Counted from the first letter of the stretch, positions 44,720-54,396 are shown. The stretch: DNA of 64,000 bases from Candidatus Methylophosphatis haderslevensis (GCA_016711925.1 JADJSA010000010.1:1-64000), one strand, 5' to 3'. Notes: generated by a model not told the origin, from the sequence alone. Made by a program: numbers and translations.

Positions 44720-46006
44720 TCAGGCGTGGGCCACCAGTGCGGCCGGCTGCGTTGCTGCGGCCTGCAGGTGCGCGATCCGGGCGGCCGCGGGCGGGTGGGA
44801 ATCGCGAAAGGCCGAGTACAGCGGATCGGGTGTCAGGGTCGACGCATTGTCGCGGTACAGCTTGACCAGAGCGGTCACCAGGTCTTCGCGGCGGGTTTGT
44901 CGTGCGGCATAGGCGTCCGCCTGGAACTCGTGCTTGCGCGACCAGCCGCTCATCAGGGGCGACAGCGGAAACACGAACACCGGAATGGCGATCATGAACA
45001 GTACCAGCGCCGAGGCGGTGCCCTCGGATGTCATGCCAAGGCCATGGAAAAACCACGGCCGCTCGATCAGGTAGCCGAGCAGCGCCAGGAAGGCGAGGCT
45101 CGCCAGCCCCATCGCGCCAAGCCGCTGCCAGACATGATGGTGCTTGTAGTGACCGAGTTCGTGCGCCAGCACCGCTTCAATTTCGAGCGCGGACAACTTT
45201 GCCAGCAGCGTGTCGAAAAAGACGATGCGCTTGGCCGCGCCGAAGCCGGTGAAATAGGCGTTGCCATGGGCCGAGCGCTTCGAGCCGTCCATCACGAACA
45301 GGCCGCTCGCGCGAAAGCCGCAGCGGGCCAGCAGCGCCTCGACGCGCTGCCGGAGCGAGTCGTCGGACAAGGGCGAGAACTTGTTGAACAGTGGCGCGAT
45401 GAAGCTCGGGTAGATCAGCAGCACCAGCAGGTTGAAGCCCAGCCAGAACAGCCAGACGTAGAGCCACCACAGGCTGCCCATGTGCGCCATCAGCCACAGC
45501 ACGGCGGCCAGCACCGGGGCGCCGATCAGCAGCGCCAGCAGGGTTTCCTTGAGCAGGTCGGCGACGAACAAGGCGGGTGTCATCTTGTTGAAGCCGAAAC
45601 GCTCCTCGATGACGAACGTTCGCCAGAGCACGAACGGCAGGCCGGCGACGAAGCCGATTGCCGAAACCGTGCCGATGAACGCCAGCGCATGGGCATAGCC
45701 GCCGGGATGGAGCACGCCGCTCCACAGGTCGAACGCCCACTGCAGGCCGCCGCCGATGGTGAACCAGGCAACCAGCAGCGCGCTCACGGCGACATCGAGC
45801 AAGCCTAGACGAACGCGCGCCACCGTGTAATCGGCGGCCTTCTGGTGGGCGGCGAGTTCGATGACTTCGCGGAAGGCTGCCGGTACGGTTTCCCGATGGC
45901 GCGAAACGTGCTCGACTTGGCGCAGGCCGAGCCAGATGCGCATCAGCGTGGTCGCCGCCAGGACGGCGATGAACACGGCGGAAAGGTTGGATGCGGCAGA
46001 GGACAT
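44720..46006 (-). CDS. M48-family integral membrane zinc protease (Ste24/CAAX protease type)
   Basis: 428 residues, with multiple TM helices. Zinc motif AVLAHELGHYKHHH, third ligand in SRKHEFQADAYAA, and FVIEERFGFNKMT, a Ste24-type signature. It probably degrades or processes inner-membrane proteins. ATG 46006 preferred; a GTG three codons earlier is possible. Overlapping promoter region with the divergent orn. Confidence 0.93.
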   Translation of the reverse strand: MSSAASNLSAVFIAVLAATTLMRIWLGLRQVEHVSRHRETVPAAFREVIELAAHQKAADYTVARVRLGLLDVAVSALLVAWFTIGGGLQWAFDLWSGVLHPGGYAHALAFIGTVSAIGFVAGLPFVLWRTFVIEERFGFNKMTPALFVADLLKETLLALLIGAPVLAAVLWLMAHMGSLWWLYVWLFWLGFNLLVLLIYPSFIAPLFNKFSPLSDDSLRQRVEALLARCGFRASGLFVMDGSKRSAHGNAYFTGFGAAKRIVFFDTLLAKLSALEIEAVLAHELGHYKHHHVWQRLGAMGLASLAFLALLGYLIERPWFFHGLGMTSEGTASALVLFMIAIPVFVFPLSPLMSGWSRKHEFQADAYAARQTRREDLVTALVKLYRDNASTLTPDPLYSAFRDSHPPAAARIAHLQAAATQPAALVAHA

Positions 46007-46076
46007 GGAGTACACGGTCGGGGAAGCGGATTGGTCAATCTATGACAGAATGACGCCTTTTCCAGTTGCGACGATT

Positions 46077-46622
46077 ATGGCACAGGACCAGAACCACCTG
46101 ATCTGGATCGACATGGAGATGACCGGTCTCGATCCGGACCGCGATCGCATCATCGAAGTGGCGCTCGTCGTCACCGACGGCCAGCTCGAAACCGTTGCCG
46201 AGGCGCCGGTGCTTGTGGTCCATCAGCCCGATTCGGTGCTCGATGCCATGGACGCCTGGAACAAGGGAACCCACGGCCGCTCCGGACTGATCGACAAGGT
46301 CAAGGCGTCAGCGCTTGACGAAGCGGCGGTCGAGGCGCGAATGATCGAGTTTCTTGCCCAGCACGTGCCCAGTCGCGCCAGCCCGATGTGCGGCAATTCG
46401 ATCTGTCAGGACCGCCGCTTCATGGCGCGCGGCATGCCCCGGCTCGAGGCCTACTTCCACTACCGCAACCTCGACGTGTCGACGCTGAAGGAACTGGCGC
46501 GCCGCTGGAAGCCGGAAATCGCCAAGGGGCTCACCAAGCAGGGCAAGCACGAGGCGCTCGCCGACATCTACGAATCGATCGCCGAACTCAGGTATTACCG
46601 CGACAACTTCCTCAAGCTTTGA
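46077..46622 (+). CDS. orn: Oligoribonuclease
   Basis: 181 residues, DEDDh exonuclease: IWIDMEMTGLD, GNSICQDRRFMARGMP, DVSTLKELARRW and the final KQGKHEALADIYESIAELRYYRDNF. Degrades dinucleotides, including the linear product of cyclic-di-GMP breakdown. An in-frame ATG at 46050 is a less likely start. Confidence 0.96.
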   Translation: MAQDQNHLIWIDMEMTGLDPDRDRIIEVALVVTDGQLETVAEAPVLVVHQPDSVLDAMDAWNKGTHGRSGLIDKVKASALDEAAVEARMIEFLAQHVPSRASPMCGNSICQDRRFMARGMPRLEAYFHYRNLDVSTLKELARRWKPEIAKGLTKQGKHEALADIYESIAELRYYRDNFLKL

Positions 46623-46672
46623 GTCGGCGCGGGACCGCCCGCCGGTGAGGCGACGGGCGATCCCCAACCGCA

Positions 46673-46747
46673 TCAGCGGCTGGCGATGTACATCGTGATT
46701 TCAAAGCCGAAACGCATGTCTGCGGCAGACGGTGTTTCCCAGTCCAT
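46673..46747 (-). CDS. pqqA: PqqA, precursor peptide of coenzyme PQQ
   Basis: 24 codons, starting MDWETPSAADMRFG, with the diagnostic FEITMY core. Its Glu and Tyr, separated by three residues, are the atoms-donating pair that PqqE crosslinks. AGGAGAG lies eight bases before the ATG. The peptide has the family length and ending (MYIASR). No pqqB-E lies within the window, so it stands alone between orn and pgi. Confidence 0.85.
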   Translation of the reverse strand: MDWETPSAADMRFGFEITMYIASR

Positions 46748-46870
46748 TGCGTCTCTCCTGTCGCACTGAAAGTTCCGGGTGCAGGGAATCCGCATCCCGG
46801 TGACCACAGTCTGCCCCGACCGGAGAGCGCGCGCTTCAACGTATCGTTGAAACGCGCCTCGGGATTTTCA

Positions 46871-48490
46871 TTACCCGCGCATCGTGCGGATCGCCGCCAG
46901 CAGGCCTGCGGTCGAACCGTCCGGCGGCGCGCTGTCGCTGCCGCCACCCAATGCCCGCGCCATCAGCTTGCCCAGTTCCACGCCGTACTGGTCGAAACTG
47001 TTAATGCCCCAGATCCAGCCCTGAACGAAGGTCTTGTGTTCGTAGAGCGCGATCAGCCGGCCCAGCGCATGGGGAGTCAGGCGCGGGAACAGCAGGGTCG
47101 AACTCGGCTGGTTGCCCGGGCTGAGCAGATGCGGCGTGAGCCGCGCGATCTCGCTTTCCGGCTTGCCGGAGGCGGCGAGCTGGGCGCGAGCCTGCGCTTC
47201 GTTGCGCCCCTGCATCAACGCGGCACTCTGCGCCAGCGCATTCTCGATCAACATGCGTTGTGCCGGCGCGTCGTTGCCGACCGGCACGATGAAGTCGATC
47301 GGCACCGTCAGCGTGCCCTGGTACAGCAACTGGTGGTACGCGTGCTGGCCCACCGTGCCGGCCCCACCCCACAGAATCGGCGAAGTGGCGCAGGTGAGCG
47401 GGTTGCCGTCGCGGTCGACACGCTTGCCGTTGCTTTCCATTTCCAGTTGCTGCAGGTAGGAGGGAAGATCGGCCAGGCGCTGCGAATACGACAGAACGGC
47501 ATGCGACCCGCAGCCGAGGAAGTTGGTGTTCCAGATTCCCAGCAGGGCCATCAGCACCGGCAGATTGTTTTCGAGCGGCGCGCTGGTCAGGTGATTGTCG
47601 GCCTCGCGGGCGCCGCCCAGCAGTTGCTCGAAACCTTCCCAGCCGATGGCGCAGGCCACCGACAGACCGATTGCCGACCACATCGAGTAGCGTCCGCCGA
47701 CCCATTCCGGCAGCGCGATGCAGCGCTCGGCCGGGATGCCGAAGGCGCGCGCCGCCTCGATGTTGTTGCTGACCGCGACGAAATGCGGCGCCAGGTCGGT
47801 CGCTGCGCCCAGTTGCGATTGCAGCCAGGCGCGCGCCGCTTGCGCATTGGTCAGCGTTTCCTGGGTGGTGAAAGTCTTCGAGGCGACGATGAACAGGGTT
47901 TCATCGGCCGACGCGGTGGCCAGAACGACATCGAGTTCGAACGGATCGATGTTGGCGACGAAGCTCACGCGCGTCGCGCCGGGCTCCACCGCGCTCAAGG
48001 CGCGCGCCGCCACGCGGGGGCCGAGATCCGAACCGCCGATGCCGATATTCACCACATGGCGAATCACCTTGCCGCGCGCGCCGCGCAACTCGCCGTTGCG
48101 GAGGGCGGTGGCGATCTCGCGCATGCGGGCGCGCGTGCCGAGCACTTCCGGCAACACGTCCGCACCGGCCACGAAGACCGGGGTCGTCGCGCGCAGGGCC
48201 ATGTGCTGAGCCGCCCGGCCCTCGGTGAAATTCAGCATCTCGCCGCCGGCGAGCTGGGCGATGCCGTCGCCGACATTGCGGGCCTTGGCGAGATCGAGCA
48301 GCGCGCCGAGGGCGGCCGCATCGATGCGCTGCTTGGAGAAGTCGAACAGCAGGTCGCCCAATTGCCGCGAAAAGCGCTGGAAGCGCGTGGCATCGGCTGC
48401 GAACAGGTCGGTCAGGTGTTGCGGCCGCAATCTTTGCCCGGCCGCTTCGAGGGCGCGCCACGCGGCGCTGTCGGAAATGGATTGGTTCAC
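46871..48490 (-). CDS. pgi: Glucose-6-phosphate isomerase
   Basis: 539 residues from GTG 48490 (the first in-frame start that gives a normal N-terminus). Signature blocks: VNIGIGGSDLGPR, ASKTFTTQETLTNA, ALPEWVGGRYSMWSAIGL, LGIWNTNF, and the C-terminal INSFDQYGVELGK. Interconverts glucose- and fructose-6-phosphate. The upstream extension overlaps the glycosyltransferase gene and is rejected. Confidence 0.95.
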   Translation of the reverse strand: MNQSISDSAAWRALEAAGQRLRPQHLTDLFAADATRFQRFSRQLGDLLFDFSKQRIDAAALGALLDLAKARNVGDGIAQLAGGEMLNFTEGRAAQHMALRATTPVFVAGADVLPEVLGTRARMREIATALRNGELRGARGKVIRHVVNIGIGGSDLGPRVAARALSAVEPGATRVSFVANIDPFELDVVLATASADETLFIVASKTFTTQETLTNAQAARAWLQSQLGAATDLAPHFVAVSNNIEAARAFGIPAERCIALPEWVGGRYSMWSAIGLSVACAIGWEGFEQLLGGAREADNHLTSAPLENNLPVLMALLGIWNTNFLGCGSHAVLSYSQRLADLPSYLQQLEMESNGKRVDRDGNPLTCATSPILWGGAGTVGQHAYHQLLYQGTLTVPIDFIVPVGNDAPAQRMLIENALAQSAALMQGRNEAQARAQLAASGKPESEIARLTPHLLSPGNQPSSTLLFPRLTPHALGRLIALYEHKTFVQGWIWGINSFDQYGVELGKLMARALGGGSDSAPPDGSTAGLLAAIRTMRG

Positions 48491-48494
48491 GGTA

Positions 48495-50150
48495 TCAGTC
48501 GCGGATATAGAGTCGGTACATTTCGTTGCGGTCTCCGCGGCGGCGGTCTTCCCACACCTTGCGCCATGTGTCGCCCGGGGGGGTCTCGACGCCGCGGCCG
48601 GTTTGCTGCGCCAGCAGCAGACGACATGGTAGCGCATTTGGCCTGATTTCGCGCTGCGTGACGATGCCGCTGAAATAGTAGAACGAGGCCCGCTGGGCAT
48701 CCCCCAGATTGCGCGCCGCGATACAGCCGGGCGGCTGCGCAGCGAGCGCCGTGGCCAGAGAATCCGATACCCGGCGGTAGCTGCGGCCATAGTCGATCCA
48801 CGGCATCCACAGGATCATCGCCAGCGCCCAGAAGACCATCGTCCCCGCCGCCCAATGCACGGCGCCGCGCGCGCTTGCGCGGGCGCCGGCCAGGATCAGC
48901 GCCAGCCAGCCGGCGCTCAGCAGCAGCCCGAGCGTGAGGGCCAGGGGCGAGAACTGCAGTTCGAAACCCGGTTCCAGACGCACGACCTGGCGCGCCAGAC
49001 GAGGCGGCCAGCCGGTCGCCATCGCCACGTAGCCGACCCACACCAGGAACATGAAGAATGTCATGCTCATCATGCCGAACCAGTCGAACGCATTGGCCAG
49101 ACCGCGCCGCATCCCGCCGATTCGGCAGGCGGCGAGCAGGACCAGCGGGGGCACCAGCGGCAGCAGCAGCGCAGCGCGCGTGCCGCCGGTGACCACGATG
49201 TTCGCCAGCACCACGGCAAAAGTCAGCAACGGCAGCACCACCGCGGGCGACTGCAGATTGCGGCGCTCGGCCCACAGCGACCAGCCGGCAAGCGGCAGCG
49301 CCGGCCAGGCGAACCAGGGAATCGTGGATGCGAGTTTCGCCAGGCGTGTGCCGACCTCGGGTTTGGGCGCCAGATCGTCGAGTTCGTGCTGCAGCCACAC
49401 CGCGTGCGCGCCCGGGTCGAGCGTCATCAGGACCAGCGTATGGGTGGCCGAAATGACTCCGCCAAGCAGCAATCCACCGAGCAGTGCCAGCGCGATGTTC
49501 CGCTCGCGCCAGGCCGGCGATGCCAATGGCAAGAGAAACGCCAGCGGGGCGACGTAGAGCAGATTGTTGAAGCCGCCTGCGAGGTGGGTCAGACCGAGGC
49601 CGCCACCGAACAGCAGCGCACCCTGCCAGGGCGATTCGATTGCCTTTGCCAGACCATAGCAGGCGAGGGTCAGCGCAGCGAGCACTGCCAGCATCGGCTG
49701 CGCCTCGTGAAACGGCACCAGGAAGCCCAGCGTTCCCACACCGATGATCGCCGCGGTGGCACCGATTCCATTGCCCTCGCGCACGCCGAGCAGGACATGG
49801 GCGCAGGCAGCGAGAGCGGCAAACAGAACGCCGCCGCAGACCACGCTGGCCATGCGCGCGGCGTCGTGGGCGGGCAGCAGCCAGCCCAGCGCCAGCGCGG
49901 TGAGCTTGCCGATCCAGAAATACAGCGGCGGGTAGTCGGTGAAGACTTCGCCGGCCAGTTGCGGAACCAGCCAGTCGCCGGTATCCAGCATCGACTTGAT
50001 CACGCCGATGTGGGTTGCGTCATCGCCCTTCCACGGATCGTGGCCGACCGCGCCGAGCAGCAGATAGATCAGCACCGTCGCGGCAAGCAGCGCCCCGCGC
50101 GGCGGGTAGGCGAACTGCAGGCGGCGTGATTGGGGCTGGGCGATCGGCAT
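48495..50150 (-). CDS. ArnT/PMT-like membrane glycosyltransferase
   Basis: 551 residues, about 11-12 TM helices. Residues 36-85 carry the GT-C signature GDDATHIGVIKSMLDTGDWLVPQL and DYPPLYFWIGKLTA, the Asp and PPLY motifs of undecaprenyl-phosphate-sugar-dependent transferases. It likely glycosylates lipid A, a glycan or a protein on the periplasmic face. The acceptor cannot be deduced. pgi starts 4 bp after its stop. Confidence 0.87.
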   Translation of the reverse strand: MPIAQPQSRRLQFAYPPRGALLAATVLIYLLLGAVGHDPWKGDDATHIGVIKSMLDTGDWLVPQLAGEVFTDYPPLYFWIGKLTALALGWLLPAHDAARMASVVCGGVLFAALAACAHVLLGVREGNGIGATAAIIGVGTLGFLVPFHEAQPMLAVLAALTLACYGLAKAIESPWQGALLFGGGLGLTHLAGGFNNLLYVAPLAFLLPLASPAWRERNIALALLGGLLLGGVISATHTLVLMTLDPGAHAVWLQHELDDLAPKPEVGTRLAKLASTIPWFAWPALPLAGWSLWAERRNLQSPAVVLPLLTFAVVLANIVVTGGTRAALLLPLVPPLVLLAACRIGGMRRGLANAFDWFGMMSMTFFMFLVWVGYVAMATGWPPRLARQVVRLEPGFELQFSPLALTLGLLLSAGWLALILAGARASARGAVHWAAGTMVFWALAMILWMPWIDYGRSYRRVSDSLATALAAQPPGCIAARNLGDAQRASFYYFSGIVTQREIRPNALPCRLLLAQQTGRGVETPPGDTWRKVWEDRRRGDRNEMYRLYIRD

Positions 50151-50264
50151 GGCAGCGGCGGGCCGCGGGGTTACGACTGCAGCGGGGTCAGGCGACGCCC
50201 GATTCTAGCGCAAGGACCGACGCGGCAAACCCGGCATCCGGCATGGCGTCGCGGCGCAACAAAC

Positions 50265-50292
50265 AGCAAGGGCAGCCGTGGCTGCCCTTGCT
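50265..50292 (-). terminator. Intrinsic terminator downstream of rpmE
   Basis: A 13-bp inverted repeat (50265-50277 with 50280-50292, arm AGCAAGGGCAGCC) ends in TGTTTGTTG on the minus strand. Confidence 0.85.
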
Positions 50293-50312
50293 GAGTCGAT
50301 CCCGCAGCCGGA

Positions 50313-50531
50313 TCAGGTGGCGGCCGAACCCTTGCTGGCGTACTTCTGGCGGAAGCGTTCGACCCGGCCCGCGGTATCGACGATCTTTTGCTTGCCGGTC
50401 CAGAACGGGTGGCAGACCGAGCACACTTCGATGTGCAGCGGCTTGGTGACCGTCGAGCGAGTGGTGAAGCTGTTGCCGCAACTGCAGGTAACCTGCACGT
50501 TGTCGTACTTCGGGTGGATGTCGGCTTTCAT
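50313..50531 (-). CDS. rpmE: 50S ribosomal protein L31
   Basis: 72 residues: MKADIHPKYDNVQVTCSCGNSF and CSVCHPFWTGKQKIVDT. The zinc-binding form, with four Cys (CSC and CSVC). Confidence 0.96.
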   Translation of the reverse strand: MKADIHPKYDNVQVTCSCGNSFTTRSTVTKPLHIEVCSVCHPFWTGKQKIVDTAGRVERFRQKYASKGSAAT

Positions 50532-50619
50532 GGTGCGGTCCCTGTCGTGGCCATCATGGCGAGCGGGCGGTGATTGTGGCCGCCCTTGGAAACCCGATCA
50601 TTGTCGCAAAAAGCCGCGG

Positions 50620-51555
50620 CTACGGCAAGGGCTGGTCGGAATCGTCGCGCGCGGCGTGGTTTGCGACGCCCAGCGGCGTGACGGTCACGCTGACATCGAG
50701 TTCCTGCTCGCCGCCGCCGCCGAGAATCACGCCGCGCATCGGCGTGACATCGGAAAAATCGCGTCCCCATGCGACGGTGATGTGTTCCAGGTCGGGCAGC
50801 AGCTTGTTGGTCGGGTCGAAATCGACCCAGCCGCTTTGCGGACAGAACACCGATACCCAGGCGTGCGAGGCGTCGGCGCCGGCCAGGCGCGGCAGTCCGG
50901 GCGGCGGCTCGGTCAGTATGTAGCCGCTCACATAGCGCGCCGACAGGCCCAGCGCGCGCAGGCAGCCGATCATCAGGTGGGCGAAGTCCTGGCAGACGCC
51001 GCGCTTGAGCGCCATCACTTCGGCCAGCGGCGTCGCGACCGTGGTCGCCTCGGCGTCGAACTCGAAATCCCGGTACACGCGCTGCATCAGATCGCGCGCG
51101 CCGGCCAGCAGCGGCCGCTGCGCTGGAAAGCTCTTGGCCGCATAGCGGGTCAGCGCCGGCGCCAGTTCGACATGCGGCGATTCGAACAGGTACTGGCTGG
51201 GGTCGAGCAGCGGCGGCCGGGTGACGTCGTGCAGGCGCTCGCGCACGCTTTCCCAGGCCGGGGAAGATTCCACCTCGAGCCCTTCCCAGCGCGCCCGCAG
51301 ATGGACGGTCGAATCGGCGCTGACGCGCAACTCGGTGTGCGCCGTGCGCACCGCGAACTGGACGATGCGGTTGCCGAAAAAATCCTCCCGCTCGACATAC
51401 TCGGCGGCCTGCGGTTCGAGCGCCAGGGCGTGGGTTTCGCACTGCTGCCAGGGCAGGGGACGGGGCGTCAGGTGCAGCATCTGCTGCGACAGCGTCACCG
51501 GCGTTGCGTATTCGTAGAGGGTGACGTGTTCGACCCGATAGCTCAGATGGTTCAT
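50620..51555 (-). CDS. Transglutaminase-like protease-fold protein
   Basis: 311 residues. A bacterial transglutaminase-like N-terminal domain (LSYRVEHVTLYEYATPV, residues 3-80) and a catalytic core with Cys188 (KRGVCQDFAHL), His231 (ASHAWVSVF) and Asp246 (WVDFDPTN). Such proteins accompany ATP-grasp/alpha-E genes and may cleave or attach peptides. Starts 8 bp after the fused ATP-grasp/alpha-E gene. Confidence 0.93.
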   Translation of the reverse strand: MNHLSYRVEHVTLYEYATPVTLSQQMLHLTPRPLPWQQCETHALALEPQAAEYVEREDFFGNRIVQFAVRTAHTELRVSADSTVHLRARWEGLEVESSPAWESVRERLHDVTRPPLLDPSQYLFESPHVELAPALTRYAAKSFPAQRPLLAGARDLMQRVYRDFEFDAEATTVATPLAEVMALKRGVCQDFAHLMIGCLRALGLSARYVSGYILTEPPPGLPRLAGADASHAWVSVFCPQSGWVDFDPTNKLLPDLEHITVAWGRDFSDVTPMRGVILGGGGEQELDVSVTVTPLGVANHAARDDSDQPLP

Positions 51556-51563
51556 GCGCCGAT

Positions 51564-54050
51564 CTAGTGCGAGAAAGCCTGCCGGTACTGCGAGACATGG
51601 CTGAAGAAGCGCATGGTCAGGCGATCCGACAGCGTATGGGCGAGGCTCTGCAGGTCGGCCAGCAGCGCCGGCAACGCCGCGCCGCCGGGCTGCAGGTCGC
51701 GCAGCGCGTCGAGCGCGCGCAGGCGTTCGATCGGCGGTTCGAGCAACTCGCGCTCGCACGGGCCGAAGGCTTCGGCAAGCCGTTCGAGAAAGTCGTAAAG
51801 GCCGAACAACTGAAAGCTCAGCGAGCGCGGGTTGGATTCGTCGAGCACCAGCAGATCGAGCACCGGCAACCATTCCGGGCGCGCCATGTAGCGGGAGCGA
51901 TAGGTGATGATGCTGTCGGCGACTTCGAGCAGCCAATCGAGATCGCTCTCGATGCCGGTGCCGGCCTGGGCCAGCGCGTGCGCGAGCGTCAGGCTCATCG
52001 TGTGCAGCCGTTCGAGACGCCGTCCGATCGACAGAAAGCGCCAGCCCTGGTCGCGCGTCATGCCGTCGAGCGCGAAGCCGGCCAGGGTCATCAGGGTGGT
52101 CACGCTGCGATCGAGCTGCGCCAGCACTTCGCTGAGCGAGGCGCCGCGCTGGGCCTGGCGCGCGATTTCCTGCATCAGGCGGTTGAGGGTGCGCCAGTTG
52201 TCGAGCGACAGGCGTTCGCGCAGGTGGAAGGCGACGCGAAACAGCAGCCGCAGATTGGCCGCCAGACCGCGCGGCACCGCTTCGTCGAGGGTGGCCGCGA
52301 TCAGGGCTTTCTCGATGTCGGCGTCGTCGAGCGCCTCGGCCTTCGGATCGATCAAATGCCGGGCGCGGCACAGCGAGACGATGGCCGGCCACTCGGTATC
52401 GTGGCGCGCCGGCGTGTCGTCGATCAGCCGGCCCAGCGCCACCCGCAGCAGGCGCGCGGTGGCATCGCAGCGTTCGGCGTAGCGGCCGAACCAGAACAGG
52501 TTTTCGACCACCCGCGACGACAGGTTCGAGCCGCTGCGCACCAGATCCTGCGGCCCGATCGCCCGGCGCAGCAGCGAAAAGTTTGATACCGGCGCATTCG
52601 ACAGCACCCAGGTGTCCTTGCTCGACCCGCCGCGCTGCATCGACAGCACGCGCGAATCGTCGGCGCTGGAAACGCGCGTCAGTGCGCCCGGCATGACGAC
52701 GTAACCGTTCGGGCTGGCACAGGCGAATACGCGCAACCCGATCGAGCGTGCCTGCAGGCGGCGCGGGTGCTCGCGATCCCACACCGGCGCCTGGGACAGG
52801 CGCACCAGTTCCTGCGCCACATAGTTGTGCGGCCGCGCCCGCATCGCCGCGACCAGTTCCTTGCGCTTCTTGTCGTTGAGGTCTTCGCCGAACAGCGGAT
52901 TCATGCGCATTTGCGGGTACGCGGCCTTGATCACGAGGGTGTCCAGATTCTCGATCACTTCTTCCAGCGCGGCCGGCTCGCCGCACCACCAGGTCGCGAC
53001 CGAGGGCATCTTCAGCTTCTCGCCCAGCAGATGCTTGCACAGGCCGGGCAGAAAGCCCAGCAGCGCGCCCGATTCGAGCAGGTTGGAACCCAGCGCGTTG
53101 GCAATCAGCACATTGCCGCGGCGCGCCGCGTCGGTCAGGCCGGCGATGCCCAGCGCCGAATCGCTGCGCAGTTCGAGCGGATCGCAGAAGTCGTCGTCGA
53201 GGCGGCGCAGGATGGCGTGCACGCGCTGCAGCCCGGTCAGCGTCTTCAACCAGACGCAGCCGTCGCGCACCGTCAGATCCGAGCCCTCGACCAGCGGGAA
53301 GCCCAGGTAGCGCGCCAGGTAGGCATGCTCGAAATAGGTTTCGTTGTAGGGGCCGGGCGTCAGCAGCACGATCAGCGGCGCTTCGTCGTCGTGCGGCGCC
53401 CAGTGCGCCAGCGAATCGCGCAGCGTGCGGAAAAAATCCGCCAGGTGCTGCACCTTGAGATCGCGGAACAGCTCGGGAAAGACGCGCGAGATGACCAGCC
53501 GGTTCTCCAGCGCATAGCCGGCACCCGAAGGCGCCTGGGTGCGGTCGGCGATCACCCACCAGCGGCCGTCGGGCGAGCGCGCCAGGTCGGCCGCGTACAT
53601 GTGCAGCAGCACGCCGTCCGGCGCGTCCAGGCCGCGCGCCGGACGCAGGAAGCCCGAATGGCCGTGGATCAGCGCTGGCGGCAGGCGGCCTTCGCGCAGC
53701 AGATCCTGCGGCCCGTAAACGTCGGCCAGGATGCGGTTGAGCAGGGTGGCGCGCTGGGCGATGGCCGCTTCCAGCGTGCTCCATTCGTCCGGCGAGATGA
53801 TGAACGGCAGTACGTCGAGTTCCCACGGCCGCTCGAGGCCCTGCGGATCGGCATAGACGTTGTAGGTGATCCCGTTCTCATAGACCTGGCGCTCCACCGA
53901 CTGCAGCGTGTTGCGCATGCGGTTGGCCGGCGCACTCACCAGATGTTCGAACAGGCGCTGCCAGTGCGAACGCGGCTTGAGCGGCGCCTCGAGCATTTCG
54001 TCGAAGTGCGGCCCTTGCTGGGGATAGGCGGCGAGCAACTGCCGGGGCAT
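51564..54050 (-). CDS. ATP-grasp/alpha-E fusion protein
   Basis: 828 residues. Residues 1 to about 490 are a circularly permuted ATP-grasp domain (ENGITYNVYADPQGLERPWELDVLPF, VIADRTQAPSGAGYALENR, VVLLTPGPYNETYFEHAYLA-like LIVLLTPGPYNETYFEHAYL, LRRLDDDFCDPLELRSDSALG, RGGSSKDTWVLSN). Residues from about 510 on are alpha-E (SNLSSRVVENLFWFGRYAERCDATARLLR, RFLSIGRRLERLHTMSLTLA). It is a diverged paralogue of the two separate genes at 36972-39339. Start ATG 54050; earlier in-frame codons lie in poorly conserved sequence. Confidence 0.93.
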   Translation of the reverse strand: MPRQLLAAYPQQGPHFDEMLEAPLKPRSHWQRLFEHLVSAPANRMRNTLQSVERQVYENGITYNVYADPQGLERPWELDVLPFIISPDEWSTLEAAIAQRATLLNRILADVYGPQDLLREGRLPPALIHGHSGFLRPARGLDAPDGVLLHMYAADLARSPDGRWWVIADRTQAPSGAGYALENRLVISRVFPELFRDLKVQHLADFFRTLRDSLAHWAPHDDEAPLIVLLTPGPYNETYFEHAYLARYLGFPLVEGSDLTVRDGCVWLKTLTGLQRVHAILRRLDDDFCDPLELRSDSALGIAGLTDAARRGNVLIANALGSNLLESGALLGFLPGLCKHLLGEKLKMPSVATWWCGEPAALEEVIENLDTLVIKAAYPQMRMNPLFGEDLNDKKRKELVAAMRARPHNYVAQELVRLSQAPVWDREHPRRLQARSIGLRVFACASPNGYVVMPGALTRVSSADDSRVLSMQRGGSSKDTWVLSNAPVSNFSLLRRAIGPQDLVRSGSNLSSRVVENLFWFGRYAERCDATARLLRVALGRLIDDTPARHDTEWPAIVSLCRARHLIDPKAEALDDADIEKALIAATLDEAVPRGLAANLRLLFRVAFHLRERLSLDNWRTLNRLMQEIARQAQRGASLSEVLAQLDRSVTTLMTLAGFALDGMTRDQGWRFLSIGRRLERLHTMSLTLAHALAQAGTGIESDLDWLLEVADSIITYRSRYMARPEWLPVLDLLVLDESNPRSLSFQLFGLYDFLERLAEAFGPCERELLEPPIERLRALDALRDLQPGGAALPALLADLQSLAHTLSDRLTMRFFSHVSQYRQAFSH

Positions 54051-54180
54051 GGAATGGAATTGGATCGGTATCGGGCAACGCGGCGCCAAGGGTAGCACGC
54101 GCAGCCGCGGTTCGCCCCGCAAAGTCCTGCACGAATTTGCGCCGTCGCCCGCAGAACCCCGCCGGCAAAGGCGCTCGCGG

Positions 54181-54264
54181 CAGGCATGGCCAGAGGCCGC
54201 GTGGATAGGGGCTTCTGGCCTTGCCTGCCTGTAGAACGCCATTCCATGCGGCCTGCAAGGCAGG
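54181..54264. repeat. Dispersed GCCGCATGG-type repeat, copy E (two units), in a 346-bp gap
   Basis: CCGCGTGGATAGG and, 50 bp on, the inverse CCATTCCATGCGGCC. The rest of 54051-54396 shows no gene. Confidence 0.65.
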
Positions 54265-54396
54265 TGTTTCGCAGTGCCTCGGCCGGAACCGGCCGCGCAC
54301 CGCCCGAGGCAAGCGCCACGCGGGCGACTTGGCGCAGCGGTCAACGGCGGCCGGCCGCCACCCGTCGCGCCCGCCGGGTGCGCCGCGACCGCGGGT

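Noticed and set aside
46847..48646. A 599-codon plus-strand frame
   Set aside because: It is antisense to pgi, Arg- and Gln-rich, without family motifs.
50620..53826. A 1068-codon minus-strand frame upstream of the transglutaminase-like gene
   Set aside because: Its first 750 codons are the shifted shadow of the ATP-grasp/alpha-E fusion; only the last 312 codons are the gene.
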